Numbered from the stretch's first letter, positions 15,863-24,461 are shown. The stretch is DNA of 64,000 nt from Kordia aestuariivivens (GCF_014397005.1 NZ_JACGWS010000013.1:104072-168071), one strand, 5' to 3'. Numbers and translations are program-made. The notes: generated from the letters alone by a model not told the origin.

Positions 15863-16564
15863 TTATTTGTGCTCTACAATTTTCATAGTGTTCATCAATT
15901 CATCACACATGTGTATTTTAACAGTTTGATTATTGAATACATTTTTAGACAATTTGTCTTTAAACATATATAATAAACTAACGGTATTTTTGTCTTCTAT
16001 TCGACTTTTGTCTAAAACCATTTTAAAAATGTAAGCATCATTTTCTTTGTCTAATGCGACTGTTTTACGGTTTTGATCGTCTGAAAAACCAAATTCAATT
16101 AAGAAGTCTTTTAACTTTTCTGCTTCGGCAAGTGTTACATTTTTAGTATAACGAACTTCCGTTGCTTTTGCCATAATTGTTTGTATAGCATCTGCCAATT
16201 TGTGTACGCGCAACGTAGTAAACGAATCGTCGCACAAGTGCAAATCAACAGGTAAATCCATATAGTCTGAGAGTTCTTTTGGGAAGATGTTAAACACGCT
16301 TTCCATCGATTTGTCATTCAAAAAATCGTCTTTGATTACCATTTTAAAAATATAATTTTCACCATCTTTTAAAAACTGCACAGATTTTCCAGCTCCATCA
16401 GCAAATCCAGAAGTGACCAAGCTTTCGCCTAATTTATCTGCTTGTGCTTCTGTGACTCCATCTTTATAATAAACTTCCGTTCCGTTGAAGATCTTTTTTT
16501 CGCCATAGTTAGCACAGGAAACTAATAATGCGATTGCAGCAAGTAGTGTGATTATTTTTTTCAT
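15863..16564 (-). CDS. Hypothetical lipoprotein with an internal duplication
   Basis: A 233-residue protein with lipobox LLVSC (C17). The mature chain consists of two tandem copies of a ~95-residue domain, residues 27-120 and 133-229. Both copies have TEV-x-Y, then a V-T-x-A-x-A-x-K-L helix, GF-(A/S)-D, YIFKMV and a late C-D motif (HLCDDSF versus HMCDELM). Function is unknown. The shared cysteine-aspartate motif near the end of each copy suggests a structural or binding role. It is the first gene of a two-gene lipoprotein unit with the gene at 15240-15854. Confidence 0.7.
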   Translation of the reverse strand: MKKIITLLAAIALLVSCANYGEKKIFNGTEVYYKDGVTEAQADKLGESLVTSGFADGAGKSVQFLKDGENYIFKMVIKDDFLNDKSMESVFNIFPKELSDYMDLPVDLHLCDDSFTTLRVHKLADAIQTIMAKATEVRYTKNVTLAEAEKLKDFLIEFGFSDDQNRKTVALDKENDAYIFKMVLDKSRIEDKNTVSLLYMFKDKLSKNVFNNQTVKIHMCDELMNTMKIVEHK

Positions 16565-16667
16565 AATGATGTTGTTATTAAGTTATAAAAGTCATTTTTT
16601 GACATTTTTCATTGTTACAAAACTCAGCATTTCTCTAAGTTTTAACAATACGACGAATTACGTATTT

Positions 16668-17306
16668 TTAAGGCTTTTTGCATTTTCCATAATACCGATT
16701 TACGTTTCCTGTATATCCAAGTGCTATTGCTTTCTTCCAGTTTTCACAAGCTTTTACAAGGTTTTGCATCATATCGTATACATTTCCTTTATTGGAATAA
16801 GCTTTTGCATAATTTGCATCATACCCAATGGCTTTTTCAAAATAACTCAAGGCTTCAGCTACATTTCCTTTTTTCGCATGGCACACTCCAATACTATTGT
16901 ACACTTTTGGCTGATTTTCGTCTATGCCTACCGAATTCATGTAATCTAATATTGCTTCATTTAAAAAACCCATTGCATCGTGTGCGCCACCACGATAAAA
17001 GAAAGCTTCTGCATGTTTCGGTTCAAGTTCAATGACTTTGGTATAATTGGCTATTGCCGCTTTATAATTTTTATAATCTTCTCCAGCGTTTTGCTTGTTG
17101 ATTAATGCTGTGTGAAATCCTGCTTTATATAAATAAGCTGTTGTCAATGTGCTGTCTAAAGAAATGGCTTGCTCACAAAGTTTAATGCTTTCTTTGTAGT
17201 GATGTTGTTCTTTTTTAACCAAAGCACTATCTAATAATACTTTTGTAGTTTGCGCATTCGCGAAAGAAAAAACGCTTAAAAAAATAACTATGTACGTATG
17301 TTTCAT
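16668..17306 (-). CDS. Exported TPR-repeat protein
   Basis: A 212-residue protein with a signal peptide (residues 1-19, ending FANAQ) and about five TPR units in the mature part. The clearest are around SIKLCEQAISLD, AIANYTKVIELEP, AILDYMNSVGID and ALSYFEKAIGYD. TPR arrays hold other proteins; the partner is unknown. The protein is probably periplasmic. It is transcribed in the same direction as the two lipoproteins but is separated by about 100 bases. The overlapping plus-strand frames are shadows. Confidence 0.8.
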   Translation of the reverse strand: MKHTYIVIFLSVFSFANAQTTKVLLDSALVKKEQHHYKESIKLCEQAISLDSTLTTAYLYKAGFHTALINKQNAGEDYKNYKAAIANYTKVIELEPKHAEAFFYRGGAHDAMGFLNEAILDYMNSVGIDENQPKVYNSIGVCHAKKGNVAEALSYFEKAIGYDANYAKAYSNKGNVYDMMQNLVKACENWKKAIALGYTGNVNRYYGKCKKP

Positions 17307-17492
17307 TTATTAAAAAGTTTACACCTTAAAATTCCGTTTTTATAGGGTTTAAAACAATACGAAGAATTACGTATTTGTGAAGTCATACAATATGAACAGT
17401 TCTCTGTTAGATTTGACGCTTCTCAATAAAAATATGTACATTGCTTGTGTATAGTCACAAAAAAATAACCCTAACCATTAAAGCTTAATCGT

Positions 17493-17624
17493 ATGAATGA
17501 AACCTCTATTCCGTGTCCTGTTTGTAAAACATCAATTGCAGTAAATTTTCAACAATTATTAACAGGAACACCATTTAAGTGCAAAGGATGTGAGTCTGAA
17601 ATCAGTCTTGGAGATAAAAATTAG
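17493..17624 (+). CDS. Small zinc-ribbon protein
   Basis: A 43-residue ORF with two CxxC knuckles: PCPVC (C8, C11) and KCKGC (C30, C33), spaced as in a zinc ribbon. The middle is V-N-F-Q-Q-L-L-T-G-x-P-F, a pattern I associate with small Bacteroidota zinc-ribbon proteins. It begins ATG at 17493 and ends 40 bases before the next same-strand gene. Probably a real gene given the four well-placed cysteines; function is unknown. Confidence 0.6.
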   Translation: MNETSIPCPVCKTSIAVNFQQLLTGTPFKCKGCESEISLGDKN

Positions 17625-17664
17625 TACTAATACCAATAAGACTCAAAAAACATAAATTATAACT

Positions 17665-18024
17665 ATGTTGAACGTACTTTTTGTCGTTATTATTGGCTTT
17701 ATCACAATTGCTATATTTGATGCTATTGGCGCTATTCTTTCTAGAAAACTAAATTTTAATTATGCGCTATTAACGATAGGCTCAATTAGTATTTATGCAA
17801 CTATTGCCGTTTATACAGCAATATATGGCGGCATACTTATCGGAATCATTTCTAGTTTTTTAATGGGTTTGTTTGATGCAACTGTTGGATTAAAAATTTC
17901 AGAAAAATTTAAAGCAAATATCCCTGATAAAAGCATTACATTTAAGATAGATTTTAAAACAGTATTCGCTGTAAGTATTTTTGCCACAGTTATTGGCACA
18001 ATTGCTATTTTACTCATCCTTTAA
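17665..18024 (+). CDS. Small integral membrane protein, unknown function
   Basis: A 119-residue protein with four hydrophobic segments at residues ~2-22, 32-52, 54-75 and 98-119, joined by short loops. No motif I recognise. It lies between a small zinc-ribbon gene and a lipoprotein gene on the same strand, with gaps of 40 and 11 bases, suggesting one transcript. The size and layout suggest a small membrane helper protein, but nothing assigns a role. Confidence 0.6.
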   Translation: MLNVLFVVIIGFITIAIFDAIGAILSRKLNFNYALLTIGSISIYATIAVYTAIYGGILIGIISSFLMGLFDATVGLKISEKFKANIPDKSITFKIDFKTVFAVSIFATVIGTIAILLIL

Positions 18025-18035
18025 AAATAAATTTT

Positions 18036-18572
18036 ATGAAATCTAATTTTACGTACATCGTACTTTTTCTGAGTTTACTTTTATGTGTGAATTGTGCTGA
18101 AAAAGATAAAAAAACAGCAAAGCCAACGACTGATATAGAAGCTGAAAAGCAAGCGAAGTCAAAGGATTCTATCAAAGATGCAGCAACAATAGAAGAAATA
18201 GAAAACATCAAAAGCAAGATTGTACACCACTATATTTGTTACAAAAATGATGACAAAACTTCAATGCAACTTTCTATTGCTTTCAATGATGAAGGAAATG
18301 CATTGTTTGTAAAATATAAAGGTCAAAAAGGTACAATTCCATTAAAAAATGTAAAAGAAGATTATGAAGAAGGTGGCGCATATCCAACAATTACGCAGTT
18401 TTATCATGAGATGTATGAAGGTAAAAAGAACGGCGTTTACGAATTAACACATTCGGGAAATTGGGATTACGCAACGTATACCAGTGAAAAAGATGGTGAA
18501 CAATTCAAATTTACAATTGATCATGAAACGACTGTTGTTGCTGGCGAATACAGAAAGACACCTTGTTTTTAA
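18036..18572 (+). CDS. Hypothetical lipoprotein
   Basis: A 178-residue protein with a lipoprotein signal ending LLCVNC (C20). A charged K/A/E-rich linker covers residues ~22-60. The globular part is ~65-178 (beta-rich, with pattern YEGKKNGVYELTHSGNWDYA and a C-terminal cysteine). No known family recognised. It lies 11 bases after a small membrane protein gene, and a hairpin terminator follows at 18598-18629. Confidence 0.65.
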   Translation: MKSNFTYIVLFLSLLLCVNCAEKDKKTAKPTTDIEAEKQAKSKDSIKDAATIEEIENIKSKIVHHYICYKNDDKTSMQLSIAFNDEGNALFVKYKGQKGTIPLKNVKEDYEEGGAYPTITQFYHEMYEGKKNGVYELTHSGNWDYATYTSEKDGEQFKFTIDHETTVVAGEYRKTPCF

Positions 18573-18597
18573 GCAATTAAAATAGCACAAAAAATTC

Positions 18598-18630
18598 AAA
18601 AAGCAACTTGTATACATGAGTTGCTTTTTT
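18598..18630 (+). terminator. Rho-independent terminator
   Basis: An 11-bp stem, AAAAAGCAACT (18598-18608) paired with AGTTGCTTTTT (18619-18629), with a 10-base loop and trailing T bases. It ends the zinc-ribbon, membrane protein and lipoprotein unit. Confidence 0.75.
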
Positions 18631-18685
18631 GTTGGTATACTTATTGGTGTAGTTAAAAAGTTATTATTTCCTAGAGCCTAATCGC

Positions 18686-19615
18686 ATGAACAACAAACTT
18701 TTACTAGCATTCTTTTTCTTCATTTGCAACCAATTCGTTCAGGCGCAACATTGTGAATATGACAATGCACAATTGATCGGAATGCTGCCACATGCAGAAA
18801 ATTCAAATCAAATTATTGAAGGTTTAAAAATTACATGGATTGATAAAGACGGAAATCCTGTGTTGTTAAATAAGACACCATATCAAGATGATCCAAAAGC
18901 ATATTCAATAGAAAAATCATCATTAATTGCTTGGCGAAATCCTCACTTATATCTTTCATTTTTAAATGAAAAACGAAACTTACAAAAACGGTACTTTCCA
19001 TTCGCAAGTAATCATTATATATTGATAAGTAGTTTTTATGGACAAGATATTTTCGTTAAAATAGAAGATATTGACAAAGAACATAATGGTGGACATTTTG
19101 AAACCAAAATAGTGACTGTTCCCGCAGCATATATTCTAAAATTATGCGGCTATCGACATCCTTCTCTCAAACATGAAACTACTTATAAAGCAATCAATAT
19201 CGAATTAAAACGTTTAGATAAAGACAAAAAAAATGCTGTTGAGAAGCAATTTGGAGATTATAATTTTGATGGATTTGAAGATTATAGAATTCTCACACAA
19301 GTATATTACGCAAGCTATGATTATTTTATTTACAATACCACTACAAATACGTACATAAAAGATACGTTTTTAAGCACGATGAGTAACACCATTTTCGATT
19401 GGACACATAAAAACTTTCGAGGTGGGCAGTTAATTATTTTAAATAAACTTTCGCGACAAGCGGATCACTATGATTTTTACGAAGGAAAATTAACGGTCGT
19501 ACATCGATCTATTTGCACACAAGTACATGAAAACTCTGAACGCAGTGATTGTACCATTTATAGATTAAAAAAAGGAAAATTAGAATTTGCCGAATATTTA
19601 CAAGGTGCAGAGTAA
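18686..19615 (+). CDS. Exported protein with a C-terminal XAC2610-like domain
   Basis: A 309-residue protein with a signal peptide (residues 1-21, ending FVQAQ). Residues ~180-305 hold a block FGDYNFDGFEDYRI that is typical of XAC2610-type and FG-GAP-like exported proteins, followed by a beta-rich tail (SYDYFIYNTTTNTYIKD). The N-terminal ~150 residues are not recognised. It is a single gene after a terminator. It is probably periplasmic or surface exposed; there is no T9SS C-terminal domain signature. Confidence 0.6.
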   Translation: MNNKLLLAFFFFICNQFVQAQHCEYDNAQLIGMLPHAENSNQIIEGLKITWIDKDGNPVLLNKTPYQDDPKAYSIEKSSLIAWRNPHLYLSFLNEKRNLQKRYFPFASNHYILISSFYGQDIFVKIEDIDKEHNGGHFETKIVTVPAAYILKLCGYRHPSLKHETTYKAINIELKRLDKDKKNAVEKQFGDYNFDGFEDYRILTQVYYASYDYFIYNTTTNTYIKDTFLSTMSNTIFDWTHKNFRGGQLIILNKLSRQADHYDFYEGKLTVVHRSICTQVHENSERSDCTIYRLKKGKLEFAEYLQGAE

Positions 19616-19838
19616 CGTACTTTTACATAGTTCTTTTTCTCGTTCGGGCAGAATCTCCATGTTGTCCCACAATCCTGTTTGAAGCGTGGCTGCATACGAA
19701 ACTGAAAATTCGTTTTTAAGCATGATTTTCACGGCTTCTTCATGATTATACTTAATGTATAATAGTTCACGCTAAAACCATCTGTAAAATCGTAACCGCA
19801 ATCAATAGAACCAATTGCCAAATGGTGACGTTGTCCAT
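19616..19838 (-). pseudogene. Frameshifted relic of an unidentified gene
   Basis: Reading the minus strand, one frame gives an open stretch with HEEAVKIMLKNEFSVSYA and TGLWDNMEILPEREKEL up to about base 19750. An adjacent frame carries AIGSIDCGYDFTDGFS up to about 19825. Neither has a start or a normal length, and the join lies near 19755-19765. This looks like a short coding relic broken by a frameshift. The third frame also encodes a 23-residue hydrophobic peptide starting at 19838. The family is unknown; a chance open frame cannot be excluded. Confidence 0.35.
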
Positions 19839-19862
19839 GATTTTACAGTTATTATATTTTAC

Positions 19863-19870
19863 TACTTTTG
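19863..19870 (+). promoter_or_regulatory. -7 promoter box for a small membrane ORF
   Basis: TACTTTTG, a perfect TAnnTTTG match, 29 bases before the start codon of the 39-residue ORF at 19899. It is the main support for that ORF being expressed. Confidence 0.5.
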
Positions 19871-19898
19871 TTTTTAATCAGTTAACACTTCATTGCAA

Positions 19899-20018
19899 AT
19901 GTTTTTACACGGAACTTTTGATCTTGGGCTCTCCGATTACCTTTTTTGGGTTGGTATGATTTTAATAGTGATCATCATTATCGCCGTCTTAAAAGCACTG
20001 TTTACTACTAAAAAGTAA
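19899..20018 (+). CDS. Putative 39-residue single-pass membrane protein
   Basis: The ORF starts MFLHGTFDLGLSDYLFWVGM, continues with a strongly hydrophobic I/V/L run (residues ~15-32) and ends in a basic tail FTTKK. This is a single membrane span with positive C-terminus. A perfect -7 box lies 29 bases upstream. It lies in a gap between a plus-strand exported protein and a minus-strand methyltransferase and is too short for routine gene finding. Function unknown. Confidence 0.45.
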   Translation: MFLHGTFDLGLSDYLFWVGMILIVIIIIAVLKALFTTKK

Positions 20019-20096
20019 TTACCGTTAAGTACTCTTTATAATTGTGATTAGTATGCGAATGTATTTGCGTTTTTGACAGATGATGTCAAAAATGTT

Positions 20097-21068
20097 TTAT
20101 TTTTTAAAAATTAAAGTTCCACGTTGATATCTGCATACGTCTTTCACATTTTGAAGCTGCTTATATTTTTTAATCACATCTTCATGAATTTCGTCTGCTG
20201 ACAACGGATTATGCGCCCTGTAATTTTCTCCTTTAAAGTCAATCACAGTGAGATCATTTTCTTTACACAATTCAAGATAAAACAGATACGAAAGTCTATT
20301 TGTATACGCAATATCGTTTCCTGCCCAGTACTTCCAAGTCTTATCTGAATACTTTAAAAAGTTGAACTCCGAGATGTTTTTGTCTTGAAAAAATCCTGGA
20401 TTTGTAAAATGATCTATAAAATTAATAGTATGAACCGCAAAACCATCTTTCGTTAACCAACTTTTCATTTTCTGGAATAATTCCGTTAAAAATGTTGGCG
20501 GAATATGCTCAAAAACAACTTGCGAACAGATATAATCAAACGAAGTACTTTGTTTCTCAATATCGCTCAATGTGTACTTTGGAATGTATGTAATATTGCA
20601 AGATTCAAACAAACTTTTGAGGGTTTGAAACGATTGTAGTTGCGCTATTTTTTCTTTAATTTCAGTCGAACTGAATGTGCTTTTTGCTGCAATTCTCGTT
20701 AAGAAATCATCATGATCAATGTGTTTAATTTGCTTCTGGAACGTTTTGATTGAAACATCTTTGGAAATATCCACCGTGATAATTTTGTCAAATCCTAACA
20801 AGTGTAAAATCACAGGCGAAATCAACGAATATCCTGTCCCGATTTCCAACGCTGTTTTTGTATTTCCTGTTTTCATCTCGACTCCGCTCGATGTGACAGT
20901 TGTTGAATGTTGAGTTTCATCAAACTTACGCAAACATTCATACGCTTGATACAGACAGACATTTTTGTGATAGTCTTTTTTCAACGTAGCAGGAATGTGA
21001 TTGAGCTTATCGCCAATCTTCGTAAAATGCAATAGCTTTTGTAGGCTTGCTTTTAGTTTCCAGTTCAT
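20097..21068 (-). CDS. Class I SAM-dependent methyltransferase
   Basis: A 323-residue cytoplasmic protein with SAM motif ALEIGTGYS near residues 73-82, an acidic strand end TVDIS and a motif-IV-like YICSQVVFEHIPP near residue 182. An insertion of ~60 residues separates motif II from motif IV. The middle mentions no known substrate signature; related genes are found in glycan and surface-polymer islands, but no such genes are adjacent. Immediately upstream of its start is a heptamer array (21077-21125). Confidence 0.8.
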   Translation of the reverse strand: MNWKLKASLQKLLHFTKIGDKLNHIPATLKKDYHKNVCLYQAYECLRKFDETQHSTTVTSSGVEMKTGNTKTALEIGTGYSLISPVILHLLGFDKIITVDISKDVSIKTFQKQIKHIDHDDFLTRIAAKSTFSSTEIKEKIAQLQSFQTLKSLFESCNITYIPKYTLSDIEKQSTSFDYICSQVVFEHIPPTFLTELFQKMKSWLTKDGFAVHTINFIDHFTNPGFFQDKNISEFNFLKYSDKTWKYWAGNDIAYTNRLSYLFYLELCKENDLTVIDFKGENYRAHNPLSADEIHEDVIKKYKQLQNVKDVCRYQRGTLIFKK

Positions 21069-21076
21069 GCTTATGG

Positions 21077-21125
21077 TTCTAGGTTCTAGGTTCTAGGTTC
21101 TAGGTTCTAGGTTCTAGGTTCTAGG
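21077..21125. repeat. Heptamer tandem repeat (TTCTAGG) x7
   Basis: Seven perfect copies of TTCTAGG, ending 8 bases before the start codon of the minus-strand methyltransferase gene. It is placed like the TATTAGG array at 12235-12276. The following 260 bases to 21385 are AT-rich with no gene that I can support. Confidence 0.9.
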
Positions 21126-21385
21126 TTTAAAATTAAAAAATGTTTTTTTTGCCACGAATTCACAAATGCTTTTTCTTCTCAATACTCAATACGAATAGTT
21201 AACTTCTTGTTCGTTATTTGTTTCACTCTTCACTCATCACTTTTAACTCTTAACTTATATTATTTGCTTGCGAAAATACGAAAACTGAGCATTATTGAGA
21301 TTAAAATATATTTTGATCGAAAATACCTAGCGAAGCCATCGAAGTTTTACATTTAAAATTCAACATTTAGAATTTAAAATTTCCT

Positions 21386-21658
21386 TTATTCATTCCGCCA
21401 AACAAGAACATTAATACTATTTCCATTCGTTGCTTGTGCTGCTTGATTGTAATTTATAGTGTTTAACGTCGCTTCTTCCGCAGGATATGGCATACGTACA
21501 GGAATCAATCCGTTGTTGAGACTCGCCGAAAATGCTGGCAAATTCGGAAATCCTGTTTTTTGAACTTTTTCAAGAATTTGTGCGTTAAAGTATGAGAAAC
21601 AATTTTTCTCCACCAACAATTGTTTTGTGCTGCGATTCTTCTTGAGAGGAATTTGCAA
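21386..21658 (-). pseudogene. C-terminal relic of a SusD/RagB-like lipoprotein
   Basis: A 90-residue open frame whose last ~60 residues match the C-terminal pattern of SusD-like_2 nutrient-binding lipoproteins. It has a TGFPNLPAF block (where the family has RRTGyP), then PVRMPYPAEEATLNTINYNQA, and a final V-W near the end. Full proteins are ~500 residues with a lipobox, so 80-90% is missing, and no SusC-type receptor is nearby. It is a decayed remnant of a polysaccharide-utilisation locus. The start shown is arbitrary. Confidence 0.7.
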
Positions 21659-21824
21659 AGATCAAAATTGCAGTCGCATTTGTTGGTTTCAACACGTAAG
21701 TTATAAGGTGTTTTGTAATATTTGGGTTTAGTTAGCTAATTTATTAAAACCTTACACTTGTTTTTTATTTTTTTTGACTAATTTTAACATATATTTAAGA
21801 AAATATTGAAACCGATTACACAAA

Positions 21825-22214
21825 TTGAAAGAATTAAATAAAAACCTACATTTATCTTTGTCTGCCATTGCCGTCGTGGTTGTTGGCATCACCTACGGAT
21901 TGTATCCGAGCACTTTTTTGCCTTTATTTTTTGATTTTAATGTAGAAACAACTGATCTTAATCATGTTTTTAGAGCTATGATGGGTTCTTATTTTGCACT
22001 TGGAATGTATTGGGCATATAGTGTGTGTTTTCATAAACATTGGCGTGGTGCCACCTATTCTGTTGTGTTTTTTATGGGCGGATTAGCAGCTGGACGTTTG
22101 TTAAGTATTTTTATAGACGGCATTCCTTCGTTAGCATTTACCATTGGAACTGTATTGGAAATTATTTTCGTGATTTGGGGCTGTTATAATTTGAAAGCAT
22201 ATCCTGAAAGTTAA
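21825..22214 (+). CDS. DUF4345 family membrane protein
   Basis: A 129-residue protein with four predicted membrane segments (residues ~8-30, 45-65, 75-93, 100-122). The DUF4345 hallmarks are the GxYP start of the first loop, the central FRAMMGSYFALGMYWAY block and a late GR-L-x-S pattern (AAGRLLSIFIDG). Function unknown. No suitable ATG is upstream, so the start is taken as TTG at 21825. The next gene, a flavin oxidoreductase, begins 54 bases after the stop. Confidence 0.75.
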   Translation: MKELNKNLHLSLSAIAVVVVGITYGLYPSTFLPLFFDFNVETTDLNHVFRAMMGSYFALGMYWAYSVCFHKHWRGATYSVVFFMGGLAAGRLLSIFIDGIPSLAFTIGTVLEIIFVIWGCYNLKAYPES

Positions 22215-22268
22215 TCATATTACAATAGTTTTAATTATTTTTATGGTAATTTTTTAGTTCAAATTATA

Positions 22269-23549
22269 ATGAAAAAAGAAGCGTATAAAATTTATATTGT
22301 TGGTGCTGGAATTAGTGGATTGATTGCTGCAAAAGTGCTCGAGAATCATGGTTTTCATCCTATAATTATTGAAGCGACCGATCGTGTTGGTGGACGTGTA
22401 AAGACAGATATTGTGAATGGTTATCAACTTGATCATGGTTTTCAAGTTTTGTTAACAGCGTATCCAGCGGCAAAAGCCTATTTGGATTATGAAACACTTG
22501 ATTTACAAGAGTTTTTACCTGGCACAACTATTTTTTCTGATGGAAAGCGGCAAACTATTGGCGATCCGTTGCGAAAACTTTCTTTGTTGTTTCCGACTTT
22601 ATTTTCTGGAATTGGAACTTTTTCCGATAAGCTAAAAATTCTAAAGTTAAATACTTCTTTAAAGAAAAAATCACTCACTGAAATTTTTGAACAACCAGAA
22701 ACAACTACGCTTGCCTATTTGCAAAATTTAGGTTTTTCGGAAGCGATGATTTCTCAGTTTTTTAAACCGTTTTTTAGTGGAATTTTTCTAGAATCGAAAT
22801 TGGAAACTTCTAGTAGAATGTTTGAGTTTGTGTATAAGATGTTTGGCGAAGGATTTGCCGTACTTCCAAAAGCTGGAATTGAAGCGATTCCAAAGCAACT
22901 TTCATCCAAATTAAAACAGACTACGTTTCACTTTAATACGCGTGTACAAAATATTGAAGATGGAAAAATCACGTTAGAGAATAGTGACATTTTAGAAAGT
23001 AATTTTACAATTGTTGCCACAGAAGCGAGCAACTTGATTTCAAATTTGAAATCGCAAGAAACGGAATGGAAATCATGTGATACCTTGTATTTTGAAACTT
23101 CAAAACGTATGATTTCAAAACCTTTGATTGGATTGATTGCAGATTCAAACAGCCTTATAAATAATATTTTTTATCATCATAGTTTGCAAACAACTTCGTC
23201 TGGCGACAAGGAATTGTTGTCCGTAACAATTGTTGATTCGCATGATTTATCTAGCGAAAGCTTGATTGAAAAAGTAAAAGAGGAATTGAAACTTCATTGC
23301 GGAATTGATTCGTGTACTTTTTTGAAACAGTATACAATTCCGAAAGCATTGCCCAATTTGCAACAACTTCAATATACGATGTTGCCATCCGAAACGCGTT
23401 TGACCACACATACTTTTTTAGCAGGCGATGTACAACTCAACGGCTCCGTAAATGCTGCAATGTTGGCAGGAGAAGCCGCAGCGTTAGGTGTGATTGAAGC
23501 GTTGAAAAGCTCTGTAAACCCTGATGATTTAAAATCTGAATATTCTTAA
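22269..23549 (+). CDS. FAD-dependent amine-oxidase-type oxidoreductase
   Basis: A 426-residue flavoprotein. The dinucleotide-binding motif GAGISGLIAA (residues 12-21) is followed by the E-x5-GGR motif EATDRVGGRVKTD. A C-terminal FAD-binding segment (FLAGDVQLNGSVNAAMLAGEAAA) is typical of the protoporphyrinogen oxidase, phytoene desaturase and monoamine oxidase clan. The substrate is not assignable; a carotenoid or hydrophobic substrate is possible. The next gene, a DinB-like protein, starts 4 bases later, so they are co-transcribed. Confidence 0.85.
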   Translation: MKKEAYKIYIVGAGISGLIAAKVLENHGFHPIIIEATDRVGGRVKTDIVNGYQLDHGFQVLLTAYPAAKAYLDYETLDLQEFLPGTTIFSDGKRQTIGDPLRKLSLLFPTLFSGIGTFSDKLKILKLNTSLKKKSLTEIFEQPETTTLAYLQNLGFSEAMISQFFKPFFSGIFLESKLETSSRMFEFVYKMFGEGFAVLPKAGIEAIPKQLSSKLKQTTFHFNTRVQNIEDGKITLENSDILESNFTIVATEASNLISNLKSQETEWKSCDTLYFETSKRMISKPLIGLIADSNSLINNIFYHHSLQTTSSGDKELLSVTIVDSHDLSSESLIEKVKEELKLHCGIDSCTFLKQYTIPKALPNLQQLQYTMLPSETRLTTHTFLAGDVQLNGSVNAAMLAGEAAALGVIEALKSSVNPDDLKSEYS

Positions 23550-23553
23550 TAGT

Positions 23554-24021
23554 ATGAGATTAGCAACACATATCGCAAAACATTTTAGAGAAGTTCATTT
23601 TGGAGGAAATTGGACAGGCACAAGTTTTAAAGAAATTATGGAAGGCATCACTTATGAGCAAGCTACGACCAAAGTGCAAGACTTGAATACGATTCTTACG
23701 TTGGTTTTTCATGTTAATTATTATGTTGCGGCTGTTTTGAAAGTGTTTCAAGGTGAAGCGTTGAATGCGAAAGATGAATTAAGTTTTGATCATCCACAAA
23801 TTACTTCACAAGCTGAATGGGAAGTTTTTTTAGCGAAGGTTTGGAAAGATGCCGAACAGTTTGCTGATGAAGTAGCGAAGTTACCTGACGATTGTTTTGA
23901 TCAAGATTTTACCGATAAAAAGTATGGGAGTTATTACCGAAATATTCATGGAATTATTGAACATACGCATTATCATATTGGGCAGATTTCATTGATTAAA
24001 AAGCTATTGTTGAAACGATAA
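23554..24021 (+). CDS. DinB-like metal-binding four-helix protein
   Basis: A 155-residue, all-helical protein of the DinB/YfiT-like superfamily. The three metal-binding histidines are likely H53 (VFHVNYY) and the pair in HTHYHIGQI near residues 137-141. Members include thiol-dependent transferases and damage-inducible proteins, and most are uncharacterised. It is translationally close to the upstream flavin oxidoreductase. The cofactor and partner are unknown. Confidence 0.82.
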   Translation: MRLATHIAKHFREVHFGGNWTGTSFKEIMEGITYEQATTKVQDLNTILTLVFHVNYYVAAVLKVFQGEALNAKDELSFDHPQITSQAEWEVFLAKVWKDAEQFADEVAKLPDDCFDQDFTDKKYGSYYRNIHGIIEHTHYHIGQISLIKKLLLKR

Positions 24022-24060
24022 TACTGCTTTTTTAATCTTAAGAAAGCTTATATAAAACAG

Positions 24061-24087
24061 AAAAGTCGAAAGAAAAAATCTTCCGAC
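24061..24087 (-). terminator. Terminator of the 36-residue peptide gene
   Basis: On the minus strand GTCGGAAG pairs with CTTTCGAC (one wobble) and is followed by a T-run. A nearly identical element is at 24397-24424, after the next small gene, so the two units appear to be related cassettes. Confidence 0.55.
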
Positions 24088-24121
24088 CATAATTGTCTTA
24101 AGTTCGTTTTAAAAGTTAGCG

Positions 24122-24232
24122 TTATCTAAAACGCCTTTTCATATTCCATGCAATGGAATTTGAGTTACTAAATACTGTTGTTTTAACTCCTGTTTTAGTT
24201 ACTGCGGATACTGTATTACTAATTGTTTTCAT
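24122..24232 (-). CDS. Putative 36-residue peptide
   Basis: The ORF starts MKTISNTVSAVTKTGVKTTV and ends with a basic tail MKRRFR. It is rich in T, S, V and N. Its own hairpin terminator lies just downstream. It has no GG motif and no cysteine, so it is weaker as a processed-peptide precursor than its neighbours. Its 3' hairpin is nearly the same as that of the GG-leader gene at 24462-24605, and both lie on the same strand in an otherwise empty stretch. Confidence 0.4.
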   Translation of the reverse strand: MKTISNTVSAVTKTGVKTTVFSNSNSIAWNMKRRFR

Positions 24233-24396
24233 GTTGATAATTTTTTAATTGTTTTTTTGAATGATGAATTTGTTCTCACTATAATAGACGAGCTATGATT
24301 TCTAATGTTACACATTCATGATTACTTAACAGATGATTAACTTATAACATGCAAACTGTTAAAAGAAACCAAATTAATCTATCGTTTAATAACAGA

Positions 24397-24424
24397 AAAA
24401 GCCAGAAGAAAAAATCTTCCGACT
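24397..24424 (-). terminator. Terminator of the GG-leader peptide gene
   Basis: On the minus strand GTCGGAAG pairs with CTTCTGGC through two wobbles, followed by TTTTTCT. It shares the block AATCTTCCGAC with the element at 24061-24087. Confidence 0.5.
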
Positions 24425-24461
24425 TTGAATGAACCGTAGTTCGCTTCTAAAATGATTTAAT

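Noticed and set aside
18036..18217. Minus-strand ORF over the lipoprotein start and the neighbouring membrane gene
   Set aside because: These are antisense shadows; the plus-strand frames have signal peptide, lipobox and a terminator.
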